Source: Tumebacillus permanentifrigoris
Lineage (GTDB): Bacteria > Bacillota > Bacilli > Tumebacillales > Tumebacillaceae
Assembly (NCBI RefSeq): GCF_003148565.1
Contig: NZ_QGGL01000004.1
Coordinates: 150,332-214,331, forward strand
Length of the DNA: 64,000 nucleotides
Direction: 5' to 3'
Below are positions 8,019 to 17,332 of the stretch, piece after piece. The notes below the pieces were generated by a model that was not told the DNA's origin, searched no databases, and saw only the letters and a program-made list of their open reading frames with translations. The stretch's first letter is position 1, and each line of letters begins with the position of its first letter. The translations under genes were made by a program, and so were the position numbers.

Positions 8019-8738
8019 ATGAAACCGATCCGTTCCTACCAGATCTATTACGGCCCGGTCACCCCGCTGGTGCAGGAGCGCTTGTCCGGGCATGACCTGC
8101 TGATCCTCGAACCTCGTCATGTCGACAGTCAGACCGTCCTCCAGCTCAAAAGCGCTGGGGCGCTCGTCATCGGCTATCTCAGCGTATTGGAGACGCCGAC
8201 GTGGAATGAGCAACGGTTCGCACGGCTGCAACCTGCGGATACGCTGACTTTGCAGGGCCAGAAAGTCCACTTCCCCGAGTGGGACTCCTATCTCATGGAC
8301 ATTCGCCAACTCTCCTACCAAGCGACCCTGTTACAAGAGGTGCTCGACTTGATCCTCGTCAAACAGATGGACGGCGTGTTCCTCGACACGGTCGGGGACT
8401 TGGAGGAATACGTGCCAGCAGGGCGCTTGCGGGACGAGATGATGACCGCCTATCGCGAGTTCCTGCAACGCTTGCGCACGCTGGCACCCGATGTCCTCCT
8501 GATCCAAAATCGCGGCTTCGACACGCTCCCGCTCGCCGCCCCCCATCTACAAGGTCTGCTCTGGGAGGACTGGCGCGGCGATCTGCTCCCCCATCCGTGG
8601 GTGCAGGAACGCGTGCAACGCCTGCGCGGGCTCCATGTCCTCACCGTCTCGCCGCACGACGATCCGATCCACGCCGCGACCTCCAAACGACAGGGGTTTA
8701 CCCACCTGACCCGCAGTACCGATTACCTACTCCTATAA
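8019..8738 (+). CDS. GH114-like (TM1410/endo-alpha-1,4-polygalactosaminidase-like) protein
   Basis: A 239-residue TIM-barrel-like protein. The motifs GYLSVLE (about 53-59), DGVFLDT (about 120-126) and LIQNRGFD (about 163-170) match the GH114/TM1410 group, in which acidic residues at the strand ends are catalytic candidates. No signal peptide is visible, so it may act inside the cell or be a non-secreted paralogue. Related barrels act on galactosaminoglycans, and PelA has a hydrolase domain of a similar clan. That is notable because a Pel-type operon converges on this gene, but a functional link is inference. A strong bidirectional terminator separates them. Confidence 0.62.
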   Translation: MKPIRSYQIYYGPVTPLVQERLSGHDLLILEPRHVDSQTVLQLKSAGALVIGYLSVLETPTWNEQRFARLQPADTLTLQGQKVHFPEWDSYLMDIRQLSYQATLLQEVLDLILVKQMDGVFLDTVGDLEEYVPAGRLRDEMMTAYREFLQRLRTLAPDVLLIQNRGFDTLPLAAPHLQGLLWEDWRGDLLPHPWVQERVQRLRGLHVLTVSPHDDPIHAATSKRQGFTHLTRSTDYLLL

Positions 8739-8762
8739 GCGAACCCCTCCTTTGGGCACATG

Positions 8763-8800
8763 AAAAAAAACCTTCCGTTCTCCTGAACGAAAGGTTTTTT
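8763..8800. terminator. Bidirectional terminator ending the polysaccharide operon
   Basis: CCTTcCGTTC and GAACGaAAGG arms flanked by A8 and T6 tracts, between the convergent GH114-like gene and the HD-GYP gene. Confidence 0.85.
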
Positions 8801-8839
8801 CCGTTGTGCGGGTTGCTCCTCATGAGCCCGCAGTTTCGC

Positions 8840-10711
8840 TTAGATCGCCTTCGTGCCCCTGCGCCCCATCGCTTCCGTGTAGACGAAGCAGGATTCGCAG
8901 GACTTGCCGTGCGCTTGGCAGTTGTTTTTGTTGACATCCCAGCAGTTCAGATGCGTCTGCCCATACGCCGGACAGGTCGCACAGACCTCCGCAGACGAGC
9001 ATGTCATCTCCCAACACGGGCCCAGCGCCCGATCGGTCGTGCGGATCGCACCGCGCTTGCGTTGGAACCAACGCACCAGCGCATCGACCGCTTGCGGGTC
9101 GAGCTGTGCTCCGGCCGAGGACTTCAACAGCTCCAACGCCTTGTCAAACGACAGCGGCGTGCGGTACTTCCGGCCATTGATCTTGGCGAGGAACGTCTGC
9201 ACCACGGCGATGATCCGCGCTCCGACCGGTATGTCCGCACCGCGCAACCCGGCCGGATACCCGTGGCCATCCATCCGCTCGTGGTGGTAGCGGATGTTGT
9301 CAGCAACCGACTTGCTGCCGATCAACATCTCGACGATCTCGGCCCCGACGTCCACGTGCAACTTCATTTTTTCATACTCGACTTCGGAGAACTTGCCTTC
9401 CTTCAAGTACAGATCCTCCGAGAGGCCGAGCACGCCGATGTTGCTCAGATAGGCGGCCAACGCCACTTCTTGGATGTCGCGCTGCGAGAGACCCATCTCT
9501 TGCGCGATGATGATCGAGTAGCGGCTCATCAACTCCGAATACCCGACGGTGTACGGGTTCAGGTCGTCGATCGTGCGCGAGAGCAACTTCATCAGCTCGA
9601 CATAGGAATTGGTCATCGGCTTGATCGAATTCTGAATCCGCAACAGCTTGGTCAACTGCTTGGACAGCGAACGGATCGAGGTGGACAGTTGATCCTCTGT
9701 CAGCCCGGTCTCCATCTGCGCGTCCACCCGCGTCACCATCAGCCCGCTGCGCACGCCGTCGATGAATTTGCCGATCAGCAAAAGTTCATCACCATAGCCA
9801 TTCATCAAGCCTGCGAGCATTGGATACTTGCTATCCCCTTTGCGCACCACCGCCACTTCACGGTGTTCGAGCGCACGCCAGAGTTGCGTGCCGACCTCTC
9901 GATTACGCAGGATCTTTTGCTCCTGTTCGCCCGTCCAACCAAACAGCACCGGCACTTGGAATCCACCTGTCTGTTGGAACATCACGAACCCATCCACGAT
10001 GCCCATCGACGTGGCGAACATCCCGAGCGCTTTTTTCATGACCGCTTCGGAGTTCAACGCCATCGAGGAGACGGAGCGCAGCGCATGCTCACTGGTCACG
10101 ACGAGGTCGGTCTGGATCTTCATACGATCCGTATCGACCAGCATATCGACGACTTGCGGAAGCAGGTCGTTGACGAAGGTCAACTGCGCGCGTGTCTTGC
10201 CCGAGATCGAGGAGAGCGGGCCGATGCGGATCAGGCCTTTGCCGCCCTTGATCGGGATCGTCAGCAACGGCACTTCGCCTTCCTTGATCAGTTCCATCGA
10301 CTGCCCGGCTGCGTTGGCTGGCAGCGAGATCGGCGGCTGGTAGGTCTCTTTTTTATCAGGTGCCAAGCGGTTGTACGAAGGTGCCGCTTTTTTCCCCTTG
10401 TCGTCGTGCAGGTGACGAACGGCCTTCAATAAGTACTTCTGTTGGGCGTCGTCCATGACGTAAAACGCATATCCATAAGCGTCGAGGATGCCGCTGTAGA
10501 TCTCCAGGATGATGTTCAAATTGTTCTCCACCCCGGCGGATGGCTTCACATGCCGCAACAGGCGCGTCGTCTGGTCCAGTTGCACAGCGGCACGGCGGCG
10601 CACCCGTCGTTGCCAGAGCAGCAGGACGAAGGAGAGCAGGAACAACGCGCCAACGGTAACGAGGATCAGCTCCATATACGTGTGGTACAAGTCGAGGACT
10701 TGAGACAACAT
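8840..10711 (-). CDS. Membrane-anchored degenerate HD-GYP protein with Cys-rich tail
   Basis: A 623-residue protein: one membrane span (about 13-35), about 330 residues containing one or two GAF-like sensor regions, an HD-GYP domain (about 385-555) and a C-terminal tail with eight cysteines. In HD-GYP phosphodiesterases c-di-GMP is hydrolysed by a metal centre. Here the HDxGK motif reads SNIGV, the His of the YTxGHS helix is Tyr (YTVGYS), and the usual VxD Asp is Gln (AVVQTF), while HHERMDGHGYP is intact. Catalysis is therefore unlikely, but ligand or partner binding is possible. The tail (CWEMTC, CPAY, CW, CESC) resembles Cys-rich modules found on sensors of anaerobes and may bind metal or an Fe-S cluster. 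It is the last gene of the Pel-type operon, where a PelD-like c-di-GMP receptor would be expected. Confidence 0.8.
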   Translation of the reverse strand: MLSQVLDLYHTYMELILVTVGALFLLSFVLLLWQRRVRRRAAVQLDQTTRLLRHVKPSAGVENNLNIILEIYSGILDAYGYAFYVMDDAQQKYLLKAVRHLHDDKGKKAAPSYNRLAPDKKETYQPPISLPANAAGQSMELIKEGEVPLLTIPIKGGKGLIRIGPLSSISGKTRAQLTFVNDLLPQVVDMLVDTDRMKIQTDLVVTSEHALRSVSSMALNSEAVMKKALGMFATSMGIVDGFVMFQQTGGFQVPVLFGWTGEQEQKILRNREVGTQLWRALEHREVAVVRKGDSKYPMLAGLMNGYGDELLLIGKFIDGVRSGLMVTRVDAQMETGLTEDQLSTSIRSLSKQLTKLLRIQNSIKPMTNSYVELMKLLSRTIDDLNPYTVGYSELMSRYSIIIAQEMGLSQRDIQEVALAAYLSNIGVLGLSEDLYLKEGKFSEVEYEKMKLHVDVGAEIVEMLIGSKSVADNIRYHHERMDGHGYPAGLRGADIPVGARIIAVVQTFLAKINGRKYRTPLSFDKALELLKSSAGAQLDPQAVDALVRWFQRKRGAIRTTDRALGPCWEMTCSSAEVCATCPAYGQTHLNCWDVNKNNCQAHGKSCESCFVYTEAMGRRGTKAI

Positions 10712-10733
10712 CTGTGGCCGCCTCCTTTCTAGC

Positions 10734-11129
10734 TTACAAGCTCGGCTCCCCCTCTGAGGTCACCGCCGCTTGCACATGTGGATGGATCTGGGGATCGATC
10801 TCCAGATGTTTTTGCACCGCCACATGCTGAGCGACCTGTCGAAGCTTGGTCTGCAATGTCGAGATCTGAATCGATTGGTACAACACCATAATCAGCAGAA
10901 TCAATGTCGAGAACAGAAACAGCAGGGACGGCGGATAGTCGATGCCCAGCCACTTCGCCGCGCTGTCCACCCACAAGGGATTGGCCGACACGAGCAGGAT
11001 CGCCACCGCGCTTGCCGACCATGCGATCACGTTCCACTCGCTGATCTTCTTTTTCAAAAGCAGATACAGCACCACCATGACAAACGCGACGCCACAGGAG
11101 AGGAGGAATAGTTTGAGTTCAATGCTCAT
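10734..11129 (-). CDS. DUF2304-like small membrane protein
   Basis: A 131-residue protein with three predicted membrane spans (about 5-25, 35-55 and 67-85), then a short helical segment and a polar C-terminus. Size, topology and position directly after a GT2 gene match DUF2304 proteins, which usually accompany polyprenyl-phosphate glycosyltransferases. The start lies one base after the stop of the GT2 gene, so the two are translationally coupled. Confidence 0.65.
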   Translation of the reverse strand: MSIELKLFLLSCGVAFVMVVLYLLLKKKISEWNVIAWSASAVAILLVSANPLWVDSAAKWLGIDYPPSLLFLFSTLILLIMVLYQSIQISTLQTKLRQVAQHVAVQKHLEIDPQIHPHVQAAVTSEGEPSL

Positions 11130-11130
11130 C

Positions 11131-11853
11131 TTAGGACACCCGCTTTGTCAGTTTGTGATGAAGGAGCACGATAAATATTGCCAGGGAAATTTTCACCATA
11201 TACAACAACGGCTTGAGCCCTGCATGCATCGAGACACCCGCTTCGCGGATGCGCATATGCGCCGGAATCTCCCGGATGCGATACTTGCGCAGAATCTGTT
11301 GGATCAGGATATCTGCGTCTGGAAAGTCGGCCGGAAACCGATCCCGCACCGCATAGTACGCAAACACCTTGGCCGAGATGCCACGCAACCCAGAAGTCGG
11401 GTCGCTGACTTTCTGACCGGTGGTGGCTTTGATCAGGTTGCGGAAAAATTGGACGCCAACCTGCTTGGCAGCTCCCGTTTTGAACGAGGTTCCCCCTTCA
11501 AGATACCGTGAACCGATCACGATGTCCACGTTGCCTTTTTCCAACTCGCTCATCAAGAGCTTGAGGTTGCTCGGATCGTGCTGCCCATCGCCATCGAATT
11601 GCAAGACGAACGAGTACCCTTTGGCGGTTGCATACTTGTATCCGGTTTGCAACGCCGCACCGTACCCTAAATTGTAGGGATGGGACACCACCGTCACGGG
11701 ATATTGACTGGCAATCCAGGCAGTCTGATCTAGAGATCCGTCATTGACGACGAGAATGTCTGCTGCCAAGCCTTGCGCGAGAATTCCTTGGAGGACTTTT
11801 GCGATGTTTTCTTCTTCGTTATACCCCGGAATGATGATGAGAAATTGATTCAT
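11131..11853 (-). CDS. Family 2 glycosyltransferase (polyprenyl-phosphate mannosyltransferase-like)
   Basis: About 240 residues with a GT-A fold: IIPGYNEEENI at the start, DILVVNDGS, and the DXD-like QFDGDGQHDP near residue 90. The pattern is that of DPM1/DPG-synthase-like enzymes, which load a sugar onto a lipid carrier at the inner membrane face. The ATG at 11853 is chosen because alignment starts there; its ribosome binding site lies within the end of the preceding gene, which overlaps by 35 bases. Together with the DUF2304 protein it could supply a lipid-linked sugar to the GT-C-like enzyme of the operon. Confidence 0.85.
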   Translation of the reverse strand: MNQFLIIIPGYNEEENIAKVLQGILAQGLAADILVVNDGSLDQTAWIASQYPVTVVSHPYNLGYGAALQTGYKYATAKGYSFVLQFDGDGQHDPSNLKLLMSELEKGNVDIVIGSRYLEGGTSFKTGAAKQVGVQFFRNLIKATTGQKVSDPTSGLRGISAKVFAYYAVRDRFPADFPDADILIQQILRKYRIREIPAHMRIREAGVSMHAGLKPLLYMVKISLAIFIVLLHHKLTKRVS

Positions 11854-13237
11854 GTGGAGCACCCATCCTCCCTTGTTTTTGTAGATCCCCATTGAGCAAG
11901 AGCAGGATGGCCAACGCGTTCACCCACGCGCCAACAGCGGCACCATACCCCAGTGCGGCTGGCCCGAACTTCGGTGCCCCGAGCAGGTCGCATCCGATCG
12001 TGACCAGCATCGCCAGCAACCCGAGCACCGCTGGCACGCGCATCCGTTCCACCGCCATGTAATAGCGCAACCCGACCGCCGCCAACGCCTGTGGCACGAT
12101 CGAGAGCGAATACCCAGCGAGGATGTCAGCAGTCGTGCGCAACGATTCGTGGTCGAAGGACCCGTGTTGCAACAGCAGTGCGACGATCGGCACACGCCCT
12201 AGATACAGGACGAGCGACATCGGCACGGTCAACAGCAACGTGATCTTGATCGCTCGTGTCAAAGCAACTCGCACCTGTGCAGGATTGCGTTCGCCCACAG
12301 CCCGCGCCATCGCCGGCAACAACACCGTCGTCAGCGCCGCTACGAACACCCAGTTCGGAAACTGCGCGAGACGAAACGCATAATTCAGCCCGGCGATCGT
12401 CCCGCTGCCCAACAGCGAGGCGACATGTCGCTCAACCATATAGACGAACTGCGAGCAGAACAGGATCAGCAGAAACGGCGCGAACGTGCGCACGACCCGC
12501 AACAGATCGTCCTGCTCGCGCCACAGCCCTCGCCAGACCGCAGACGAAAACCACTCCCGACCTCCGCTTTGAAAAAACGCCCTGGCGAGCAGGGCCGTCA
12601 TCCCCACCACACCTGCCGCAATGCCGATCGCCGTCCACCACGCCCCTTGTTCCTGCTCCGGTTTCACGATCAGCAACAGCACCAGCGCCAACAGAAACCC
12701 CGTGTTGAAAAGCACCGGCCCCAGCGCGGGAACTTTGAAGTTTCCCTGCGCTTGCAACGCACCGCTCGCGATCATGCACAACGGGAACAGCACCATCGTC
12801 GGCAACAGCAAGTTCAGCAGACTGCGTGTCAGCGCGAACACATCCGCATCCATCCCGCTGCCGAGCAGTTGCAACACCGGATCGCGGAGCACGAACACCA
12901 GCAGACAACTGAGGCTCGACAGCAGCACCGCATACACGCACAGTTGCAGGAACACGCGGCGCAAGCGCCCGGTCTCACCCTGCACCAACAGCTTGCAGAA
13001 CATCGGCACACAAGCCACGCCGATCGCAAACGCCATCAGGTTGTTCCCCAGCGTATCCGGGATGAAAAAGGCCAGCGTCAGCGCATCCGCCGCCGCTGAC
13101 GTTCCGAAAAACGCCGCCTGCAGCAAGTCCTTGCCAAAGGCCACCGTCGCCAACAACAAGTTGATCAGCGCCAGCATCCCCGCATCCTGCTTGGCAAACG
13201 CCACCCCTCGGGCGTACCAAGCGCGCATGATGTTCAC
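11819..13237 (-). CDS. MurJ/MviN-family lipid-linked oligosaccharide flippase
   Basis: A 472-residue polytopic protein with the pattern of 13-14 membrane spans and MviN features: an FFGTSAAADAL segment near residue 45, FIPDTLGNNLMAFAIG, and a YMVERHVAS loop near residue 265. MurJ family members flip undecaprenyl-linked sugars across the membrane. Its place between a deacetylase and a GT2, inside a polysaccharide operon, argues for a dedicated exopolysaccharide flippase rather than the housekeeping lipid II flippase. Confidence 0.82.
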   Translation of the reverse strand: MNIMRAWYARGVAFAKQDAGMLALINLLLATVAFGKDLLQAAFFGTSAAADALTLAFFIPDTLGNNLMAFAIGVACVPMFCKLLVQGETGRLRRVFLQLCVYAVLLSSLSCLLVFVLRDPVLQLLGSGMDADVFALTRSLLNLLLPTMVLFPLCMIASGALQAQGNFKVPALGPVLFNTGFLLALVLLLIVKPEQEQGAWWTAIGIAAGVVGMTALLARAFFQSGGREWFSSAVWRGLWREQDDLLRVVRTFAPFLLILFCSQFVYMVERHVASLLGSGTIAGLNYAFRLAQFPNWVFVAALTTVLLPAMARAVGERNPAQVRVALTRAIKITLLLTVPMSLVLYLGRVPIVALLLQHGSFDHESLRTTADILAGYSLSIVPQALAAVGLRYYMAVERMRVPAVLGLLAMLVTIGCDLLGAPKFGPAALGYGAAVGAWVNALAILLLLNGDLQKQGRMGAPHESISHHHSGV

Positions 13238-13239
13238 GC

Positions 13240-14109
13240 CTAACGCCCTCCCGCCAGTGCGGGCAATGCGATCGGCGGATAGTCCCCGCGCGAGGCGATG
13301 ATCTCGCCCATGGTCGTGAATTCAAATCGTTGTAACAACCGCTCCAGTTTCTTTTTGGTGGAGTTCAGATTGTAATAATGGATGAATTGGATCAGCGGCG
13401 AGGCCGGGAGCCGCGGTTGTTGCGGATCGACCTCCCACGGATGTACGTAGATGAGACCGGAACGCTCGCGATTGACCTGGCGCAGCGCGTAGATCAGAAA
13501 CCACGTGGGCAGCGAGCGCAGATAGAATCCGCCGCAGAACGGGACGGTCACACCGGCTTTTTTCATGACGGTCGGCGGGAATTCGAGGAGTTCCAACTGC
13601 TCGTCGTTGAGAATCGGCAGGAACGGCGTATGCGGGGCTCCGGCGACACCAGACAGCGGCGTGCGGAACGGCTGGAGGCTGGAATCACAGTGAAAGCCCT
13701 CCTCCGCCAAGATCTTCAACGCCTCGTAGCGATCCGGTGTGATCGACCAAGACGGGGCGCGGAACAAGCGCACAGGCTTGCCCGTGATGCCCTCCAAGAT
13801 CCGCTTCGAATAGAGCAGGTCTGCACGGAATTGATCGAGCGACATCGTGTTGATCATCTGGTGCCAGCCGCCGTGCGAGGCGACCTCATGCCCCTGTCTG
13901 GCGATCTCCTCGACCAGTTCGGGATGGCGTTCTGCCACACAGCCGAGGATGAAAAACGTCCCCTTCACCCGGTAGTGTGCAAACAGATTCACCAACTCCA
14001 TCGTGTTCGCCACGACGCGGTCTTCGTACTGATCCCACGTCGAGGGATCGAAGGAAAAGTCGCTCGTCATGTACCAATCCTCGACGTCGACCGTCAATGC
14101 GTTTCTCAT
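13240..14109 (-). CDS. Polysaccharide deacetylase with DUF3473-type C-terminus
   Basis: A 289-residue NodB-type carbohydrate esterase. The catalytic DVEDWY stands at residues 8-13, the metal histidines in ASHGGWH (about 97-103), and RAPSWSIT (about 141-148) is the third motif. The C-terminal half with CGGFYLR and YVHPWEVD matches DUF3473 proteins, which occur in exopolysaccharide clusters of the XrtA type. No signal peptide is seen, so it may act on lipid-linked intermediates at the inner face. In this operon it could do the job of the deacetylase part of PelA. Confidence 0.85.
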   Translation of the reverse strand: MRNALTVDVEDWYMTSDFSFDPSTWDQYEDRVVANTMELVNLFAHYRVKGTFFILGCVAERHPELVEEIARQGHEVASHGGWHQMINTMSLDQFRADLLYSKRILEGITGKPVRLFRAPSWSITPDRYEALKILAEEGFHCDSSLQPFRTPLSGVAGAPHTPFLPILNDEQLELLEFPPTVMKKAGVTVPFCGGFYLRSLPTWFLIYALRQVNRERSGLIYVHPWEVDPQQPRLPASPLIQFIHYYNLNSTKKKLERLLQRFEFTTMGEIIASRGDYPPIALPALAGGR

Positions 14110-14121
14110 CTCCAGCTCCCC

Positions 14122-15279
14122 CTACCTCTTGAACATCATCTTCCAGACTTTGCGATCGAACAGCAACCGCGCCACCGCCAACGCGAATCCCAGCGTCGGC
14201 AGCGGATCGTGTCGGGACCAGATGTCATCTCGCACCTGCTTGGCCCAAAACGGCGGGTTCAACTCCCGCCGCAACGGATTCGCTAGCACATGCAGGATGT
14301 CGCTTGGCAACAAGTTCCGGCAGATGCGGCCGACTTCATACTGGTGTACCGCGTTCACATCTCCACCCAGAGCCGCTTGGCACAGCAGGTACGGAAAGTC
14401 CACGCCCGCCTGCACCGCCATCTCCAGCGAGTTCCAGAATCGAGGGTTGATCTCCATCAGCTTCGGCACCCCATCACGCGGGTCGCGCATGAATTCGACT
14501 TCGACGACACCCTGCCACGGCACCTGTTGCAAAAGCGCCACGGACAGCTCCACCAACTCCGGCATCCACACGCTCTCCTGCACCGTGCTCGGGCCGATGT
14601 CGACCGGGTAGTGGCGCAGTTCTTTTTGGACAAAAGACGCGCGGAGCTCTCCGGCGCGGTTGTAGAGCAAGCAGACGTCGAAGCGGTCTCCGGCCGGGAT
14701 GAACTCTTGCAGCATCGGACGCGGGTACTCGACCTCGATCTGGCGGTACATCTGGCACAGCTCCTGTGCGTTCTGGACCACGCGGATGCCACGCGACCCT
14801 GAGCTTTTGCGCGGCTTGATCACCAGCGGGTAGCGCAAGTTCGGCGCCAACTGTTCGACTTCGGCTGCATCGACCGGCCACAGCGTTTGCGGGTGTGGCA
14901 CACCCGCTTTTTCCGCGAGTTGCATCGTCAGGTACTTGTCGGAGGTTTGGTTGTAGCTCTCCTGTGACGGCACCAGCACGGTCGTCAACGCTTCAACTGC
15001 GGCTCGATGTGCCAGCACGAACTCCAAGGCATGGTCATCGCTTGGAATCAACAGGTCGAAGCGTTGGGAGGCGAGCGTTTTGAACATCCATTGCGCGTAG
15101 GCCTCCGGTTGTTCAACGGGGTCAGGATGTACCCAAGCCCCTGCACTGTATTTTGAAAAAGCAGACGGTGTGAAGCGTGTGCGGTCGGCTGTATACGCCT
15201 GTAGCCCTTGCGAGCCCAACGAGCGAGTCAGCGAAAGCGACTTGCGCAGCAGACCGTCTGTGATCAACACGGAAGCCAT
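14122..15279 (-). CDS. ATP-grasp carboxylate-amine ligase-like protein
   Basis: About 385 residues with an N-terminal pre-ATP-grasp domain (MASVLITDG) and an ATP-grasp fold: PLVIKPRKSSGSRGIRV (about 162-178) is the nucleotide-binding loop, LQEFIPAGDRFDV follows, and EINPRFWNSLEMA (about 297-309) supplies metal ligands. The start at 15279 has GAGGTG five bases upstream. Such proteins join a carboxylate to an amine; in this operon it might decorate the polysaccharide with an amino acid, which is speculation. Confidence 0.8.
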   Translation of the reverse strand: MASVLITDGLLRKSLSLTRSLGSQGLQAYTADRTRFTPSAFSKYSAGAWVHPDPVEQPEAYAQWMFKTLASQRFDLLIPSDDHALEFVLAHRAAVEALTTVLVPSQESYNQTSDKYLTMQLAEKAGVPHPQTLWPVDAAEVEQLAPNLRYPLVIKPRKSSGSRGIRVVQNAQELCQMYRQIEVEYPRPMLQEFIPAGDRFDVCLLYNRAGELRASFVQKELRHYPVDIGPSTVQESVWMPELVELSVALLQQVPWQGVVEVEFMRDPRDGVPKLMEINPRFWNSLEMAVQAGVDFPYLLCQAALGGDVNAVHQYEVGRICRNLLPSDILHVLANPLRRELNPPFWAKQVRDDIWSRHDPLPTLGFALAVARLLFDRKVWKMMFKR

Positions 15280-15335
15280 ACGACACCTCATGTGCTACGA
15301 ATTTAGCGGGGCCTCTAGTGGAGCCTCGTGAGCCC

Positions 15336-17321
15336 TTAGTGGGACTTGCCCCAGAGTTTCTGCTGCTTGGTTTCCGTGTCTTCTTCCTTGTGCAGGTGGT
15401 AAATACACAGGGTTTCGTCCTCGTAGAACACTTCGAGCTCCGCGTGGTGGGACTTGTAAGTTTCGATCCATTGCTCCAACTTGGCATTCTCCTGCTTGCG
15501 CTGTTCATACTGCGGGGCCAGCAGGGTATAGACAGAGTTGGACGTTGAGACTTCGAAGACTTGCTTTTCATGGTAGAGATAGATCTCATTGGGCAAGTTC
15601 GGATCGGGCTGGTCCCACCCATAGTGCGTCAAGGGCGGAAGTGTCGGATCGTACCGGTCGAGGAAATCCTTCATATAGATGTGGTACCCATTGCCTAGCA
15701 CCAGCGAGTAGCCTTCATTTTGCGAAATCACCGCCCACGTTTTCGGGCGATTGTGCTCGGCAATCTGCAAATACTGCTCGACACCGTGGTTCCACTCCAT
15801 CTTGTATGGATCGATCAGCTCCAATTGCGTTTGTCTGACACAGACCACGACCAGCCCGACACAGACGATTCCTTGCCACACGCTCAGACTCCGCATCCGT
15901 TGCAGCGGCAGGAACAGGGCATGCAAGCCGAGACCCACGGAGAACGGAATCGCCATCGCCCACAAACTGCCCGTCCGCGTGGCGAGCACCAAGCTCTGCG
16001 TGACGGTCGGGGCGACATAGTAGAGCACGAACGACGCCGCGATGATCAGGATCGCGGTGAACTCGAACACTTTTTCCCGAAATGGTTTGCGGCGGAACAG
16101 GAAGGCGAGCACCAGCGGTACCAACGCCGCCAACGCCAGCCCATCCCACAGATGCAAGTCTGGCAACGTGACAGACACTTTGCTGGTCAAAAATTCCTCC
16201 GACGAGCCGTGGAGTCCACGTCCGAGCAGTTCCCCGAGTCCAAATGGCAGCAGGGCGATCACGACCGCCGCCGCTCCAACCAACGTCAAGTTCCAGACCC
16301 GACGCCCCATCGTGCGCAGGGACAGCACGAAGCCGACGAACATCACGACCGCGAGCCCCATGCCTGCGTAGGCAAAGACCAGCGTATGCACCAACCCAAT
16401 CACCGACAGTCCGGCCGCTCCGGTCCACAGATCCTCACGCTCACCGCGTTGCAGATACTTGGCGAGGAAGTAGAACACCGGGAACACGAACACCATCGCA
16501 AATTCCTGCGAGTTGGTGGTGGCTTGGCGAATCCAATCCTGCCCGTGCAAAGGCACACCGGCCAGCCCGTACAGCACCGCCGCCGCGATCCCTGCCCAAC
16601 GGTTGCCCGTCCAGCGCGAGACGGCGAAATACAACCCGTAGGTCGTCAGCACCCCATTCAGCGGGCCGGTCAACTTCAGGACGTAGAGCTGGTCGATCGC
16701 CGCGAATTTGTGCAGATAGGCGAGCGTGATGTGAAAGCCTTGCGGATAGATGCCGTCGTGGAACAGCACGCGTTGTTCGATGTACTTCATCCAAGCCAGC
16801 GTCACATAGCCGTCCGACATCGCCGGTGCCGCTTGCGTCAGCGCATCAGCGAAGCGCAGATAGGCCGCGACACCCAACACGAGCAGCAAGGCCCCAGTCG
16901 TCCACCACGTGGCGGTCGGACGAGCACGGAAGCGTTCGAACACTTGCTTCCGCGTGAGACGGGCCCGCAACCGCTCCCAGTTCTGTCTGAGTTGGAAGCC
17001 GACATCCAACGCCTCGTAGAACATCAAACCGATCGCGGTGAAGGCGTTCATCCGCGCCGCCTGCGCGGTGCGCTTGAGATAATGTCGCGAGGCGTACAAC
17101 CCGAGCACGGCGAGGATCGCCAGCACTTCGAACAGTTTCAACAGCACCAGCACATACCCGATAACGATGTAGACGAAGACGATTCGCAAGTAGCCGGCCA
17201 TCCAGCGGTCCGCGTTGGCCGGCAACTTGAACAACCACTTCGGAATCCACACCATCAGCAACAACAGAGCAAACGAGAAGTGGAGAAGTACATACAACTG
17301 ATTGCCAAACGATGTGTACAT
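15336..17321 (-). CDS. Polytopic GT-C-like glycosyltransferase
   Basis: About 661 residues. The N-terminal 520 or so carry roughly 12-14 hydrophobic segments, and the last 140 form a charged extracytoplasmic tail. An early loop with MSDGYVTLAWMKYI and FHDGIYPQGFHI resembles the acidic first loop of GT-C enzymes of the PMT/ArnT type, which use lipid-linked sugars outside the membrane. AGGAGG stands six bases before the ATG at 17321; longer starts would run into the PelG-like gene. It lacks a clear family match by eye, so GT-C is a fold-level guess. Confidence 0.6.
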   Translation of the reverse strand: MYTSFGNQLYVLLHFSFALLLLMVWIPKWLFKLPANADRWMAGYLRIVFVYIVIGYVLVLLKLFEVLAILAVLGLYASRHYLKRTAQAARMNAFTAIGLMFYEALDVGFQLRQNWERLRARLTRKQVFERFRARPTATWWTTGALLLVLGVAAYLRFADALTQAAPAMSDGYVTLAWMKYIEQRVLFHDGIYPQGFHITLAYLHKFAAIDQLYVLKLTGPLNGVLTTYGLYFAVSRWTGNRWAGIAAAVLYGLAGVPLHGQDWIRQATTNSQEFAMVFVFPVFYFLAKYLQRGEREDLWTGAAGLSVIGLVHTLVFAYAGMGLAVVMFVGFVLSLRTMGRRVWNLTLVGAAAVVIALLPFGLGELLGRGLHGSSEEFLTSKVSVTLPDLHLWDGLALAALVPLVLAFLFRRKPFREKVFEFTAILIIAASFVLYYVAPTVTQSLVLATRTGSLWAMAIPFSVGLGLHALFLPLQRMRSLSVWQGIVCVGLVVVCVRQTQLELIDPYKMEWNHGVEQYLQIAEHNRPKTWAVISQNEGYSLVLGNGYHIYMKDFLDRYDPTLPPLTHYGWDQPDPNLPNEIYLYHEKQVFEVSTSNSVYTLLAPQYEQRKQENAKLEQWIETYKSHHAELEVFYEDETLCIYHLHKEEDTETKQQKLWGKSH

Positions 17322-17332
17322 CCTTCCCCTCC

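Noticed and set aside
8279-10432. 717-residue plus-strand open frame
   Set aside because: Runs across the GH114-like gene in another frame and opposite the HD-GYP gene; composition is Arg/His/Gln-rich as expected for a shadow.
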